Shown: in pieces, positions 41,635 through 49,159 of the stretch
How positions within the stretch are numbered: the stretch's first letter is position 1
How the letters are laid out: every line of letters starts with the position of its first letter
Origin: Dermatophilaceae bacterium Soc4.6
GTDB lineage: Bacteria > Actinomycetota > Actinomycetes > Actinomycetales > Dermatophilaceae
Reading direction: 5' to 3'
Assembly (NCBI GenBank): GCA_039889245.1
Contig: JAZGVH010000002.1
Span: forward strand, 2,232,001 to 2,296,000
Length of the DNA: 64,000 nucleotides
The notes under the pieces: model-generated
Seen by the model: the letters and a program-made list of their open reading frames with translations, nothing else
Databases searched by the model: none
Told to the model about the DNA's origin: nothing
Program-made: the position numbers and the translations under genes

Positions 41635-42519
41635 TCAGGCACTGGTCGTCGCGGTCGCCGCCGCGCCGCCACCGTTCGCGCCGCCTCCGCTGTTCGCCCC
41701 GCCCCCAGCACCACCCGAGCCACCGGCACCGCCACGACCGAAGGTGCAGGCCCCGTCGACCGCGGGTCGCAGGCTGAGCGAGGTCGCGGCCACGGAGCCG
41801 GTGTCGTCGGCCTTGCCCACGGCGGTCACGCACTCACCGACGGTGACGTCGCTGGCCGCGCCCTTCTCGACCACGGTCCAGGTCGTCGCGGCCGTCACCG
41901 CCACAGCGACCGGGGCGGCGGTCGTCGGGCTCGGGGTGGCGGTGGCGCCCGCGGCCCGGATGAAGGGCACGACCGTCAGGGCCGAGCCCTGCACTGCGCT
42001 CACCGTGCCCACGATCCCGGCAGCACCGCCGCCGTGACCCCGCCCACCACCGGAGCCGGCTCCGGCTCCCGCGCCGAAAGCGTTGGTGCGGCACGCGCCC
42101 CGGACGGGCTGGCTGACCGTGACCGCCGTCGCGGTCACCGATGACGACGTCGCCCCCGAGTCGTCGCGGACCAGGACGCAGGAGCCCACCGCGGCCGACG
42201 AGGCCGAGCCGGCAACGGTCTTGGTGACGGGCGTGGACGACGAGAAGGTCACCGCGGTCTGCTCCGTGCGGGTCTGCACCTGCATCGTCCCGCCGCTCAC
42301 CGCGGCGACGAGCCCCGTCGTGACGGGAGTGCGGCGGGCCGCCGCGCCCCCCCGCGCGCTGGGCGTGCCACCAGCGGTCGGGGCCGTCGTCGCCCCTCCC
42401 GTCGTCGTAGCCTTGCCGCCGCAGGCCGACAGCAGGAGCGCCACGGCGAGGGTGGCGGTCGCCTTCGCGACAGCCGTGGTGGTGGAGGGGGTGGAGGTGA
42501 GGCGCTTCATACGAGTCAC
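41635..42519 (-). CDS. Secreted lipoprotein with two DUF5666-like repeats
   Basis: A protein of about 294 residues with a lipoprotein signal (TLAVALLLSACGG, lipidated Cys in the L-L-S-A-C box). Two similar beta-rich repeats follow. The first runs from TTGLVAAVSGGTMQVQTRTE to VSQPVRGAC and the second from GIVGTVSAVQGSALTVVPFI to RPAVDGACTFG. Each contains a VG-x-CV motif before its last strands, as in DUF5666 proteins. The tail is Gly/Ala-rich. GTG 42519 overlaps the upstream permease remnant by 4 bp; ATG 42510 is the alternative start. Function unknown, probably surface-exposed. Confidence 0.7.
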   Translation of the reverse strand: MTRMKRLTSTPSTTTAVAKATATLAVALLLSACGGKATTTGGATTAPTAGGTPSARGGAAARRTPVTTGLVAAVSGGTMQVQTRTEQTAVTFSSSTPVTKTVAGSASSAAVGSCVLVRDDSGATSSSVTATAVTVSQPVRGACRTNAFGAGAGAGSGGGRGHGGGAAGIVGTVSAVQGSALTVVPFIRAAGATATPSPTTAAPVAVAVTAATTWTVVEKGAASDVTVGECVTAVGKADDTGSVAATSLSLRPAVDGACTFGRGGAGGSGGAGGGANSGGGANGGGAAATATTSA

Positions 42520-42900
42520 TCGTTTCTCAGGGCGTCGATGGGGGGCAGACGGGCGGCACGGTTGGCGGGGTGGACCCCCGCGCCGATGCCGATGACGAGG
42601 GAGACGACGAGCGCAGCGAGGGCCGCGAGCGCCGAGATCGTGACGGGCTGGGAGATGATGCGGGGCAGGACGGCGGCGCCGAGGTAGCCCAGGCCGAGAC
42701 CGAGGACGCCTCCGGCGAGGCCCAGCAGGCTCGCCTCGACGAGGAACTGGCGCAGGATCACCCGCGGGGTGGCGCCCAGCGCCTTGCGCAGGCCGATCTC
42801 GCGGATCCGCTCGGAGCCCCCCCACGACGAGCACCGACGTGCGGCGCACCCCTCGACGACCGGCCATGTCGCCACCCCTCGCATCACCCGGCGGGCACGT
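42516..42900 (-). pseudogene. MacB/FtsX-type ABC permease, C-terminal remnant
   Basis: The minus strand encodes the final part of a MacB-type permease: SERIREIGLRKALGATPRVI, then RQFLVEASLLGLAGGVLGLG, a last helix (ALAALAALVVSLVIGIGAGV) and the ending HPANRAARLPPIDALRNE. The N-terminal 300 or so residues are missing. A run of seven C on the plus strand (42817-42823) breaks the frame; with one base fewer, TSVLVVGGSERIREIGLRKA would read through. The intact 3' end still overlaps the lipoprotein start, as in a former ABC exporter operon. Confidence 0.75.
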
Positions 42901-43026
42901 GCTGCCCACCGGCGACGACGGTAGGTACTCGGCATTCACTGGCCCTGTCGGGCACCTGTGGGGAGCCTGTGGTCAGGGGTCGGGTCGGCCGACCGCCCCC
43001 CGTGTTGCATCTATGCTGTACGCATC

Positions 43027-43665
43027 ATGCCTGCGCCTCCCTCCGCCTCCACCCGCGTCTACGACCGCGTCAAGCGCGACATCCTCGACGGCCACCTGCC
43101 CGGGGGCGGCTTCGTCACCGAGGGCGAGCTGGCGACGGTGACGGGGGTCTCACGCACCCCCGTGCGGGAGGCGCTGCTCCGCCTCGAGACCGAGGGCCTC
43201 GTGCGGCTCTACCCCAAGAAGGGCGCGCTCGTCGTGCCACTGACCTCCGACGCCGCCCGCGACGTGCTGCAGGCCCGCCTCGTGATCGAGGAGTGGGCGG
43301 CTGGGGCGATGTGGCAGCGGCGCGGCGAGGTCCTCGGCGCCCTCGACGACCTCCTCGACCAGATGGAGACGGCCCGGGTCGCCGACGACGTGAGCGCCTT
43401 CGTCGGGCACGACCGTCACTTCCACGAGGTGATCGTCGCCGCGGCCGGCAACGCCGTCCTCACCGGCACCTACCAGTCGCTGCGCGACCGACAGCTGACC
43501 ATCGTGGCGGCCCAGATGCGCATGTCGGGCTCCCGGCTCGACGAGGCCCTCACGGGCCACCGCGAGCTCGTCGAGCTGCTGCGCTCGGGCACGAAGGCCG
43601 CCTTCGCCAAAGCCGTGCGGCACCACGTCGAGGCGGCGATCTCCCGGATCCAGGCCGGCCGGTGA
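43027..43665 (+). CDS. GntR-family (FadR/FCD-type) regulator
   Basis: A 212-residue regulator from ATG 43027. The N-terminal winged helix shows STRVYDRVKRDILDGHLPGG, TEGELATVTGVSRTPVREAL and LRLETEGLVRLYPKKGALVV, all classic GntR. The C-terminal all-helical FCD ligand domain includes DRHFHEVIVAAAGNAVLTGT with metal-binding-type Asp/His residues. The stop overlaps an MFS gene by 4 bp, so this is probably a local regulator of that transporter. Just upstream, TGCATCTATGCTGTACGCATC may contain a leaderless promoter/operator region. Confidence 0.88.
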   Translation: MPAPPSASTRVYDRVKRDILDGHLPGGGFVTEGELATVTGVSRTPVREALLRLETEGLVRLYPKKGALVVPLTSDAARDVLQARLVIEEWAAGAMWQRRGEVLGALDDLLDQMETARVADDVSAFVGHDRHFHEVIVAAAGNAVLTGTYQSLRDRQLTIVAAQMRMSGSRLDEALTGHRELVELLRSGTKAAFAKAVRHHVEAAISRIQAGR

Positions 43666-45002
43666 GCGCCGCATCGCCGTCGCCGAGCCCGGCCCGGCTG
43701 CACGACCTCGGCGGTCGCCGGGCGTATGCCGTGTGGGCCACCGCCCTCGGCGTCTACGTGCTCGGCATCTTCCACCGCACCTCGCTCGGTGTCGCCGGGC
43801 TCGTCGCCGCCGACCGCTTCCACATCAGCGCCGCGCAGCTGGCGACCTTCACCGTCGTGCAGCTGCTGGTCTACGCCGCGATGCAGATCCCGGTCGGCGT
43901 GCTGCTCGACCGCTACGGCTCGCGCCGTCTGCTGCTCATCGGGGTCGCGCTCATGTCCGGCGGGCAGCTGTGGTTCGCCTTCGCCGGCACCTTCGCGGTC
44001 GGCATCGGTGCGCGCGTCCTCGTGGGCGCCGGCGACGCCATGATCTTCGTCAGCGTGATGCGCATCGTCGCCCTCTGGTTCCGGGTGCGGCAGGCCCCTC
44101 TGCTCACGCAGCTCACGGGCCAGCTGGGGCAGGTCGGGGCCATCGGGGCGTCGTTCCCGCTGTCGGCGGCCCTCGCCCACCTGGGGTGGACGCGCACCTT
44201 CTCGATCGCCTCGGCCCTCGGGCTGCTGGCCGCAGCCGGCGTCATCTTCCTGGTCAAGGACTCTCCCTACGAAGGCACACCGCAGGAGCCGATCCGGGTG
44301 CGCGCGGTCGCGCAGTCCCTGCGCGAGACGTGGGGCACCCCGGGCACCCAGCTCGGGCTGTGGTCGCACTTCACCGCCCAGTTCTCCCCCACGGTCTTCA
44401 CCCTGCTCTGGGGGTTCCCCTTCCTGGTCAAGGGCGAGGGGCTCTCCGCGGGCACGGCCAGCGTCGTGCTGGTGGTCATCACCCTGAGTGCGATGGTCAC
44501 CGGCCCGCTGCTGGGCAAGCTCGTCGCCGACCACCCCTTCCACCGCTCGCGCTTCGTGCTGAGCATCGTCGGCGCGATCAGCGCGATGTGGACCGTCGTG
44601 CTGCTGTGGCCGGGGCGTGCTCCCCTGTGGCTGCTGGTGCTGCTCGTCGTGGTCATCGCCGTCGGCGGGCCCGGCAGCATGGTCGGGCTCGACCTCGCCC
44701 GCACCTTCAACCCCCAGCACCGCATCGGCTCGGCCCTCGGCATCGCCAACATCGGAGGCTTCGCGGCGTCGCTGCTGACGATGGCGCTGATCGGCGTGGT
44801 GCTCGACCACCTCGAGCCGCGGGGTCCGGCCTACTACGACCTCGGCGACTTCCGTTGGGCCCTGTCGGTGCAGTACCTCTTCTGGGTCGGCGGCGGCATC
44901 CAGGTGTGGCGCCACCGCCGACGCACCCGGCGCCACCTGGCCACCACCGATCCCGACGGCTTCGAGGCGCTGCGCCGCGGCGAGCCCCTCGCCCCGCGCT
45001 GA
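43662..45002 (+). CDS. MFS transporter
   Basis: A 446-residue, 12-helix MFS protein from GTG 43662, coupled to the GntR gene. Features are YVLGIFHRTSLGVAGLVAAD in helix 1, MQIPVGVLLDRYGSRRLLLI (the D-R-x-G-x-R-R loop), and PGSMVGLDLARTFNPQHRIG late in the protein. The arrangement resembles the nitrate/oxalate or ACS-like branches with a second large loop, but I cannot fix the substrate. Two strong hairpins follow the stop. Confidence 0.82.
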   Translation: MSAASPSPSPARLHDLGGRRAYAVWATALGVYVLGIFHRTSLGVAGLVAADRFHISAAQLATFTVVQLLVYAAMQIPVGVLLDRYGSRRLLLIGVALMSGGQLWFAFAGTFAVGIGARVLVGAGDAMIFVSVMRIVALWFRVRQAPLLTQLTGQLGQVGAIGASFPLSAALAHLGWTRTFSIASALGLLAAAGVIFLVKDSPYEGTPQEPIRVRAVAQSLRETWGTPGTQLGLWSHFTAQFSPTVFTLLWGFPFLVKGEGLSAGTASVVLVVITLSAMVTGPLLGKLVADHPFHRSRFVLSIVGAISAMWTVVLLWPGRAPLWLLVLLVVVIAVGGPGSMVGLDLARTFNPQHRIGSALGIANIGGFAASLLTMALIGVVLDHLEPRGPAYYDLGDFRWALSVQYLFWVGGGIQVWRHRRRTRRHLATTDPDGFEALRRGEPLAPR

Positions 45003-45011
45003 CCTCTGACC

Positions 45012-45044
45012 GAGCCCGAGAGGAGCCCGAGAGGAGCCCGAGAC
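45012..45044 (+). repeat. Three tandem 11-bp units
   Basis: GAGCCCGAGAG occurs twice followed by GAGCCCGAGAC, starting 10 bp after the MFS stop. It lies outside coding sequence in the intergenic region between convergent genes. Confidence 0.85.
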
Positions 45045-45048
45045 GAAC

Positions 45049-45087
45049 CGAGCGTGGTGGCACCCGGGGAAGGCACCACCACGCTCG
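45049..45087. terminator. 12-bp perfect-stem hairpin between convergent genes
   Basis: CGAGCGTGGTGG (45049-45060) pairs perfectly with CCACCACGCTCG (45076-45087) across a 15-nt loop. It lies 47 bp after the MFS stop and can serve either strand, since the genes on each side converge. Confidence 0.75.
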
Positions 45088-45089
45088 AT

Positions 45090-45117
45090 GCCTCACCCAC
45101 AGGGGACAGGGTGAGGC
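45090..45117. terminator. Second hairpin between convergent genes
   Basis: GCCTCACCC (45090-45098) pairs with GGGTGAGGC (45109-45117) across a 10-nt loop, directly after the 12-bp-stem hairpin. Two adjacent strong hairpins suggest a bidirectional terminator or a structured small RNA. The remaining sequence to 45265 holds no gene I can support. Confidence 0.65.
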
Positions 45118-45265
45118 GGTGCGGTCAAGGACCGCGATGCGACCAAGGACCTAGGGGGACGTCCTTGCTCGCGCTCTCACTATAGGGACGCCGGGGCCCC
45201 CTCGCGGGAGGAGTGGATAACTGGGGGTGTTTGCCCCGTAAGCGCGCTGGCCGCCGAGGGCTCGG

Positions 45266-45562
45266 TCAGTCGTGCTGGACGAACATCGCGGCTCCACCGT
45301 CGGCGAAGGTCGCCACGTCTGCCGCGGCGGCCTGCCCCTCGGGCGATCCGAGACCGGCACCGAGGTCGGCCTCGGAGTCGAAGGTGAGCTGGGCCATCAG
45401 GTAGTACGGCGCTGGGGTGCCGTCGAGCGAGGCGCACTTCAGCGCGGTGAACGCCCGGAGCCCGGGCATCTTCGCGGCCAGGCCGCGGTGCGTCTGCTCG
45501 TAGTGGGCGTCGAAGGCGGCGGGGTCGGTCGGGTGGCCGTAGGCCACGGTGAGGATGTGCAT
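45266..45562 (-). CDS. EthD family protein
   Basis: A 98-residue dimeric alpha-beta barrel protein. MHILTVAYGHPTDPAAFDAH, YEQTHRGLAAKMPGLRAFTA and PAPYYLMAQLTFDSEADLGA match the EthD pattern, including the conserved Y-x-x-x-H with HR. EthD-family proteins occur with degradative monooxygenases or act as small isomerase-like enzymes, but no partner gene is near. It is divergent from the methyltransferase gene. The function is undetermined. Confidence 0.82.
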   Translation of the reverse strand: MHILTVAYGHPTDPAAFDAHYEQTHRGLAAKMPGLRAFTALKCASLDGTPAPYYLMAQLTFDSEADLGAGLGSPEGQAAAADVATFADGGAAMFVQHD

Positions 45563-45655
45563 CCTCGCAGGATGTCACTGCGGCGACGTCCCCGACACCC
45601 GGAGGCCCACCCGCTCCCCGGGTTGCCCGTCCGGCCCCACGGGTATGACCCCCCC

Positions 45656-46198
45656 ATGTGGTACCAGCAGCGCAAGCACGCCCTAACGATGGCGATGCTC
45701 CCGCGGCCCGAGCTGGGGCGGGTGGCCGAGCCGGGCTGCTCGCTCGGGGTGCTCACGGAGCAGCTGGCCCGCCGGGCCGACCACGTCGTCTCCGGCGACC
45801 TGGTGCCCGCCGCGGTCGATCTCGCCCGTGAGCGCCTGCACTCGGTCGAGCTGGACGAGCGGGTGACCCTGCGGCACTGGGACCTGCGCGACCTGTGGCC
45901 CGAGGGGCCCTTCGACCTCGTCGTGCTGAGCGAGGTCGTCTCCTACCTCGAGCCCGACGAGGCGCGGGACCTGCTCGACCGGGCCGTGGCCCAGCTCGCT
46001 CCCGGAGGTCACGTGCTCGCCGCCCACTGGCGACCGGTGGTGCCGGACTACCCACTGACCGGTGACCGGGCGCAGGCGATCGTGCGGGCGACGGCTGGTC
46101 TGACGGGGATCGCGTCGTACCTCGACGACGACCTGACGCTCGACCTCTTCGTGCGCGGAGAGGCACGGTCGGTGGCGACCGTCGAGGGCCTGCGCTAG
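45656..46198 (+). CDS. SAM-dependent methyltransferase, NodS-like
   Basis: A class I methyltransferase of about 180 residues. The SAM motif is GRVAEPGCSLGVLTEQLARR, followed by VVSGDLVPAAVDLARERL, PFDLVVLSEVVSYLEPDEA and LAPGGHVLAAHWRPVVPDYP. The start MWYQQRKHALTMAMLPRPEL corresponds to the S-W-Y-E-Q-R-K-Y-A-L stretch normally located 15-30 residues inside NodS-like proteins. Coding may therefore begin earlier, for example at ATG 45572, where the frame includes HGYDPP before this block. It is divergent from EthD; the substrate is unknown. Confidence 0.78.
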   Translation: MWYQQRKHALTMAMLPRPELGRVAEPGCSLGVLTEQLARRADHVVSGDLVPAAVDLARERLHSVELDERVTLRHWDLRDLWPEGPFDLVVLSEVVSYLEPDEARDLLDRAVAQLAPGGHVLAAHWRPVVPDYPLTGDRAQAIVRATAGLTGIASYLDDDLTLDLFVRGEARSVATVEGLR

Positions 46199-46220
46199 CA
46201 GAGTGTGGTCAGATGGGAGC

Positions 46221-46625
46221 GTGCTCACGCTCGAGATGGCCCGGCAGCTGAAGGACGCGGGACTCCTCTGGTCGCCCTCGTCCGGGGACCGCTTCGTCAT
46301 CCCCGTCGAGGACCTCGAGGAGCGCGTCTTCGTGCTCAGTGACGTCACGGCCGATGTCCACCGCTTCGAGACCGGTGACCTCATCGGCTTCAACGGCACG
46401 ACCGAGTGGGCCCTCGACAGCATCGAGCGCGAGCGGGTCGTGTGGTTCCCCCGCGAGGACCAGCTGCGCGCACTGCTCGGCGCCGCGTTCGTGCGTCTCG
46501 AGCAGGTCAGCGGTGGGTATGCCGTGACGGCCACTGCCGCCGGTGGAGTCGACGGTCGCTTCGTCGACCTCGACGCCGAGCGCGCTTACGCCCGAGCCCT
46601 GCTCGCGCGCCTCCTCCCGGCCTGA
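46221..46625 (+). CDS. Uncharacterised small protein
   Basis: A protein of about 134 residues: VLTLEMARQLKDAGLLWSPS, then GDRFVIPVEDLEERVFVLSD and ALDSIERERVVWFPREDQLR. It is soluble and acidic with alternating strand and helix patterns. Similar short proteins in actinobacteria are sometimes annotated 'pilus assembly protein CpaE', which I consider unsupported because no P-loop is present. The start is GTG 46221, with GGGAG almost adjacent, or GTG 46203. It lies 5 bp before a membrane transporter gene and is probably co-transcribed with it. Confidence 0.6.
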   Translation: MLTLEMARQLKDAGLLWSPSSGDRFVIPVEDLEERVFVLSDVTADVHRFETGDLIGFNGTTEWALDSIERERVVWFPREDQLRALLGAAFVRLEQVSGGYAVTATAAGGVDGRFVDLDAERAYARALLARLLPA

Positions 46626-46630
46626 CGCGG

Positions 46631-47506
46631 ATGGGCGCTGCCCTCGGGCTCGGCTGCGCCGTCGCGGCCTCCCTGGCATACGGGGTCGCCGCGGTGCTCG
46701 AGTCGATCGCCGCCGGCGAGACGCGCCGCAGCGCGGGGCTCGACCCACGGCTGCTCGGCCGACTCGCGCGGTCCTGGCGCTACGTGCTCGGGCTGACCCT
46801 CGACGGCCTCGCCTTCGTGCTGTGGCTGCTCGCTCTGCGCAGCCTGCCGCTGTTCCTGGTGGAGGTCGTCATCGCCGGGTCGCTGGCCGTCACGGCGGTC
46901 GCCAGCGCGGTCCTGCAGCGCACGAGGCTCAGCCGCCCGGCGGTGGTCTCCCTCGCGGTGGTGCTCGTCGGTCTGGTGCTCGTGGCGCTCTCGGCCCGCG
47001 AGGGAGCCGCCTCAGCCGTGGGCCCGGCCGTGGAGTGGGGGCTGCTGGCGGTCACCCTGGTGCTGACCGGGCTCGCGGTGCTCGCCGGTCGCGTGCCCGG
47101 CGCCCGTGGTGTCGCGGCGCTGTCGGTCGTCGCCGGCCTGGCCTTCGGCGCCACCTCGATCGCCGGCCGGCTGCTCCCCACCCCGGCCGACGGCCACGGT
47201 GTGTGGCTCCTGCTCACGCACCCCGCACTGTGGGCGCTCGCGCTCTCCGGTCTGGTGGCTCTGCTCGCCTACTCCACCGCGCTGCAACGAGGCGCGGTCA
47301 CCCAGGCCACGGCCCCCCTGCTCATCGGCGAGACCCTCGTGCCCGCGGTCGTCGGGATCGCCCTGCTGGGGGACCGCACCCGTGACGGCTTCGGGCCGGT
47401 CGCGGTCGTGGGCTTCGTGCTCGCCCTCGCCGGGGCGCTCGCCCTCGCCCGGCTGGCGCAAGAGCCGACGCCGGCATCCCCGGGGGACCGCATCCTGTCC
47501 GGCTAG
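46631..47506 (+). CDS. EamA/DMT-type transporter
   Basis: A 291-residue protein with about nine to ten transmembrane helices. The start is MGAALGLGCAVAASLAYGVA. Two EamA-like halves can be seen; the second carries YSTALQRGAVTQATAPLLIG and ETLVPAVVGIALLGDRTRDG, the E-T-x-x-P/A-x-x-G motif of drug/metabolite transporters. ATG 46631 is 5 bp after the preceding stop. Substrate unknown. Confidence 0.78.
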   Translation: MGAALGLGCAVAASLAYGVAAVLESIAAGETRRSAGLDPRLLGRLARSWRYVLGLTLDGLAFVLWLLALRSLPLFLVEVVIAGSLAVTAVASAVLQRTRLSRPAVVSLAVVLVGLVLVALSAREGAASAVGPAVEWGLLAVTLVLTGLAVLAGRVPGARGVAALSVVAGLAFGATSIAGRLLPTPADGHGVWLLLTHPALWALALSGLVALLAYSTALQRGAVTQATAPLLIGETLVPAVVGIALLGDRTRDGFGPVAVVGFVLALAGALALARLAQEPTPASPGDRILSG

Positions 47507-47714
47507 GGCCAATCTGTGCGAAGGCTGGGATCACGCCCAACAGGTCGAGGGGTGTCACGACGGGCGTCAGACGGCACGTCGTCCCACCCTCGACCGTCGC
47601 CCCGGAGCTGGCTAGCCCGTGAACCCCCGCAAACTGCCCATAGCCCGCGCCGCCGAGCCGACCTCCCGCTATAGGCTGAGGCCACAAGCACACTCGATCG
47701 AGGGGCAGGCGCTC

Positions 47715-48200
47715 GTGCCGTCAGACATCACCACGTGGCCGACGCTGACTGACCTCGAGGCGCAGGAGGAGCGGCTGTGGCTCCCCGCCCTGACGGAGGA
47801 CGACGCCTACGCGCTGGGCACGTCGGCAGCCGAGTCGGCCAGGGAGCGGGGGCTGCCGATCTCGATCGGGTTGTGGCGCGGCGAGCACCAGCTCTTCCAC
47901 TGCGGGCTCCCCGGGTCGACCAGGGACAACGACGAGTGGCTGCGGCGCAAGGGCCGGGTCGTCCTGCGGTTCGAGCGCTCCTCGCTGTCGATGGCGCGCC
48001 TGTGCCACGACCAGGGCATCACCCTGGCCGAGCGCTTCGCCCTGCCCGCCGACGACTACGCCGCGGCCGGGGGGGCGATCCCGCTACGGGTCCGCGGGGT
48101 CGGGGTCGTGGGCTGGTTCGGGGTCTCTGGGCTTCCCCAGCTGGAGGACCACCAGTTCGTCGTGGGGGTGCTGCTCCGCCACCTCGGAGGCGCTGCCTGA
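47715..48200 (+). CDS. UPF0303/HbpS-like (DUF336) protein
   Basis: A 161-residue protein matching UPF0303 (heme-degrading domain annotation). DLEAQEERLWLPALTEDDAY, LPISIGLWRGEHQLFHCGLP, WLRRKGRVVLRFERSSLSMA and PLRVRGVGVVGWFGVSGLPQ are the family blocks. The start is GTG 47715 with GAGGGG upstream; a longer frame back to 47619 is not conserved. GlcG/HbpS-type folds bind heme or corrinoids in some members, but activity is not established for this branch. A TATAGG element at about 47672 may be part of its promoter. Confidence 0.8.
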   Translation: MPSDITTWPTLTDLEAQEERLWLPALTEDDAYALGTSAAESARERGLPISIGLWRGEHQLFHCGLPGSTRDNDEWLRRKGRVVLRFERSSLSMARLCHDQGITLAERFALPADDYAAAGGAIPLRVRGVGVVGWFGVSGLPQLEDHQFVVGVLLRHLGGAA

Positions 48201-48226
48201 GACCTCGGGCCAGCGCCTCTCGATGG

Positions 48227-49159
48227 TCAGCCCAGCCAGCGGTCGAGGATCGCGGCGGCGTCACCGGCCGACGACAGCTCGGCCTGACGGGCCCCCGTGC
48301 GACGGGCCAGCTCGACGGCCTCGTCGGAGTCGTCGGCGGGCGAGAGGATGAGCAGCTCGGGGAGCCGCAGGGCTGCGGGGACGGCGTCCTGCTCGTCGGT
48401 CGAGCGACAGTCGGAGAGCAGGACGACGACCTTGCGCTGCGCCCGGGACGAGCGCAGCTGCTCGGCGGCCGCCACCAGCGCGCCGGCCAGGCCGGTCACG
48501 CCGTGCCCCCGCAGCCGCAGCACCCGGTCGACCGTCGTGGTCGGCGACGTGGGCTCGTCGAGGCGCTTGAGCACGACCGAGTCACGGGCGAAGGCGATGA
48601 CGGCGTGCTCGTCGCGAGCGCGGAGAGCGCACGCGGCAGCCGTGACCGCGGCCGTGGCGAGGCGGTCACCCGACATCGAGCCCGAGCGGTCGACCACCAC
48701 GACCAGGGCCAACCCGGGGCGGCCCCAGTCGCGGGCGACGAGGTCGTCGAGGGACGCCGGACGACGCTCGGCGCGGGCCGCGGCGATCGCGTCCATGGAC
48801 CGGTCGATGTCGAGGTCGCCCCCGCGCGAGGCGGGGACCTCGCGCGGGCGGGCGGCGCCGCTGCGGGTGGAGCGGCCCGAGCGCACCCGGTCGAGCACCA
48901 GCAGCGGGGCCAGCCGACGAGCCGCCGCGCGCAGGGCCTCGTCGGTCGCGTTGGTCAGGTCGGCGAGCAGCACGAGGGTGCCGTCCGGGTCCTGCGCCAT
49001 CGCGGCATCGAGGGCGTCACGGTCGAGCACCCCCACCTGCGGCGAGACCTCGGCGAAAGCCGGGTGCTGCGAGAGCTGGGCCCGACCGGTGGTGCGCAGG
49101 TCGGGAGCGCCGGCCTTGGGGTTCGGCCGTCGCGGGGGGCCCGCCGGCGGCGGGCTCAG
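48227..49159 (-). CDS. VWA-domain protein, partner of MoxR ATPase
   Basis: A VWA protein whose MIDAS motif is VVVVDRSGSMSGDRLATAAV (D-x-S-x-S), with CRSTDEQDAVPAALRLPELL near the end. Coding-like sequence continues upstream of the first ordinary start (GTG 49036): PKAGAPDLRTTGRAQLSQHP leads into EVSPQVGVLDRDALDAAMAQ without a break. The frame has no ATG or GTG before 49159, where a CTG overlaps the MoxR stop as CTGA, a 4-bp overlap like those elsewhere here. I therefore extend to 49159 (about 310 residues) but mark the start as uncertain. MoxR-VWA pairs act as chaperones for metal-enzyme or complex maturation. Confidence 0.75.
   Translation of the reverse strand: MSPPPAGPPRRPNPKAGAPDLRTTGRAQLSQHPAFAEVSPQVGVLDRDALDAAMAQDPDGTLVLLADLTNATDEALRAAARRLAPLLVLDRVRSGRSTRSGAARPREVPASRGGDLDIDRSMDAIAAARAERRPASLDDLVARDWGRPGLALVVVVDRSGSMSGDRLATAAVTAAACALRARDEHAVIAFARDSVVLKRLDEPTSPTTTVDRVLRLRGHGVTGLAGALVAAAEQLRSSRAQRKVVVLLSDCRSTDEQDAVPAALRLPELLILSPADDSDEAVELARRTGARQAELSSAGDAAAILDRWLG

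Noticed and set aside
45176-45188. CTCACTATAGGGA, identical to the 3' part of the phage T7 promoter
   Set aside because: The upstream half (TAATACGA) is absent and the flanks are ordinary high-GC sequence with native-looking hairpins, so vector contamination or a real T7-type promoter is unlikely; a chance match is simpler.
46221-46625. Annotation as pilus assembly protein CpaE
   Set aside because: No ATPase motif or receiver-like domain is visible and no pilus genes are nearby, so it is left as uncharacterised.
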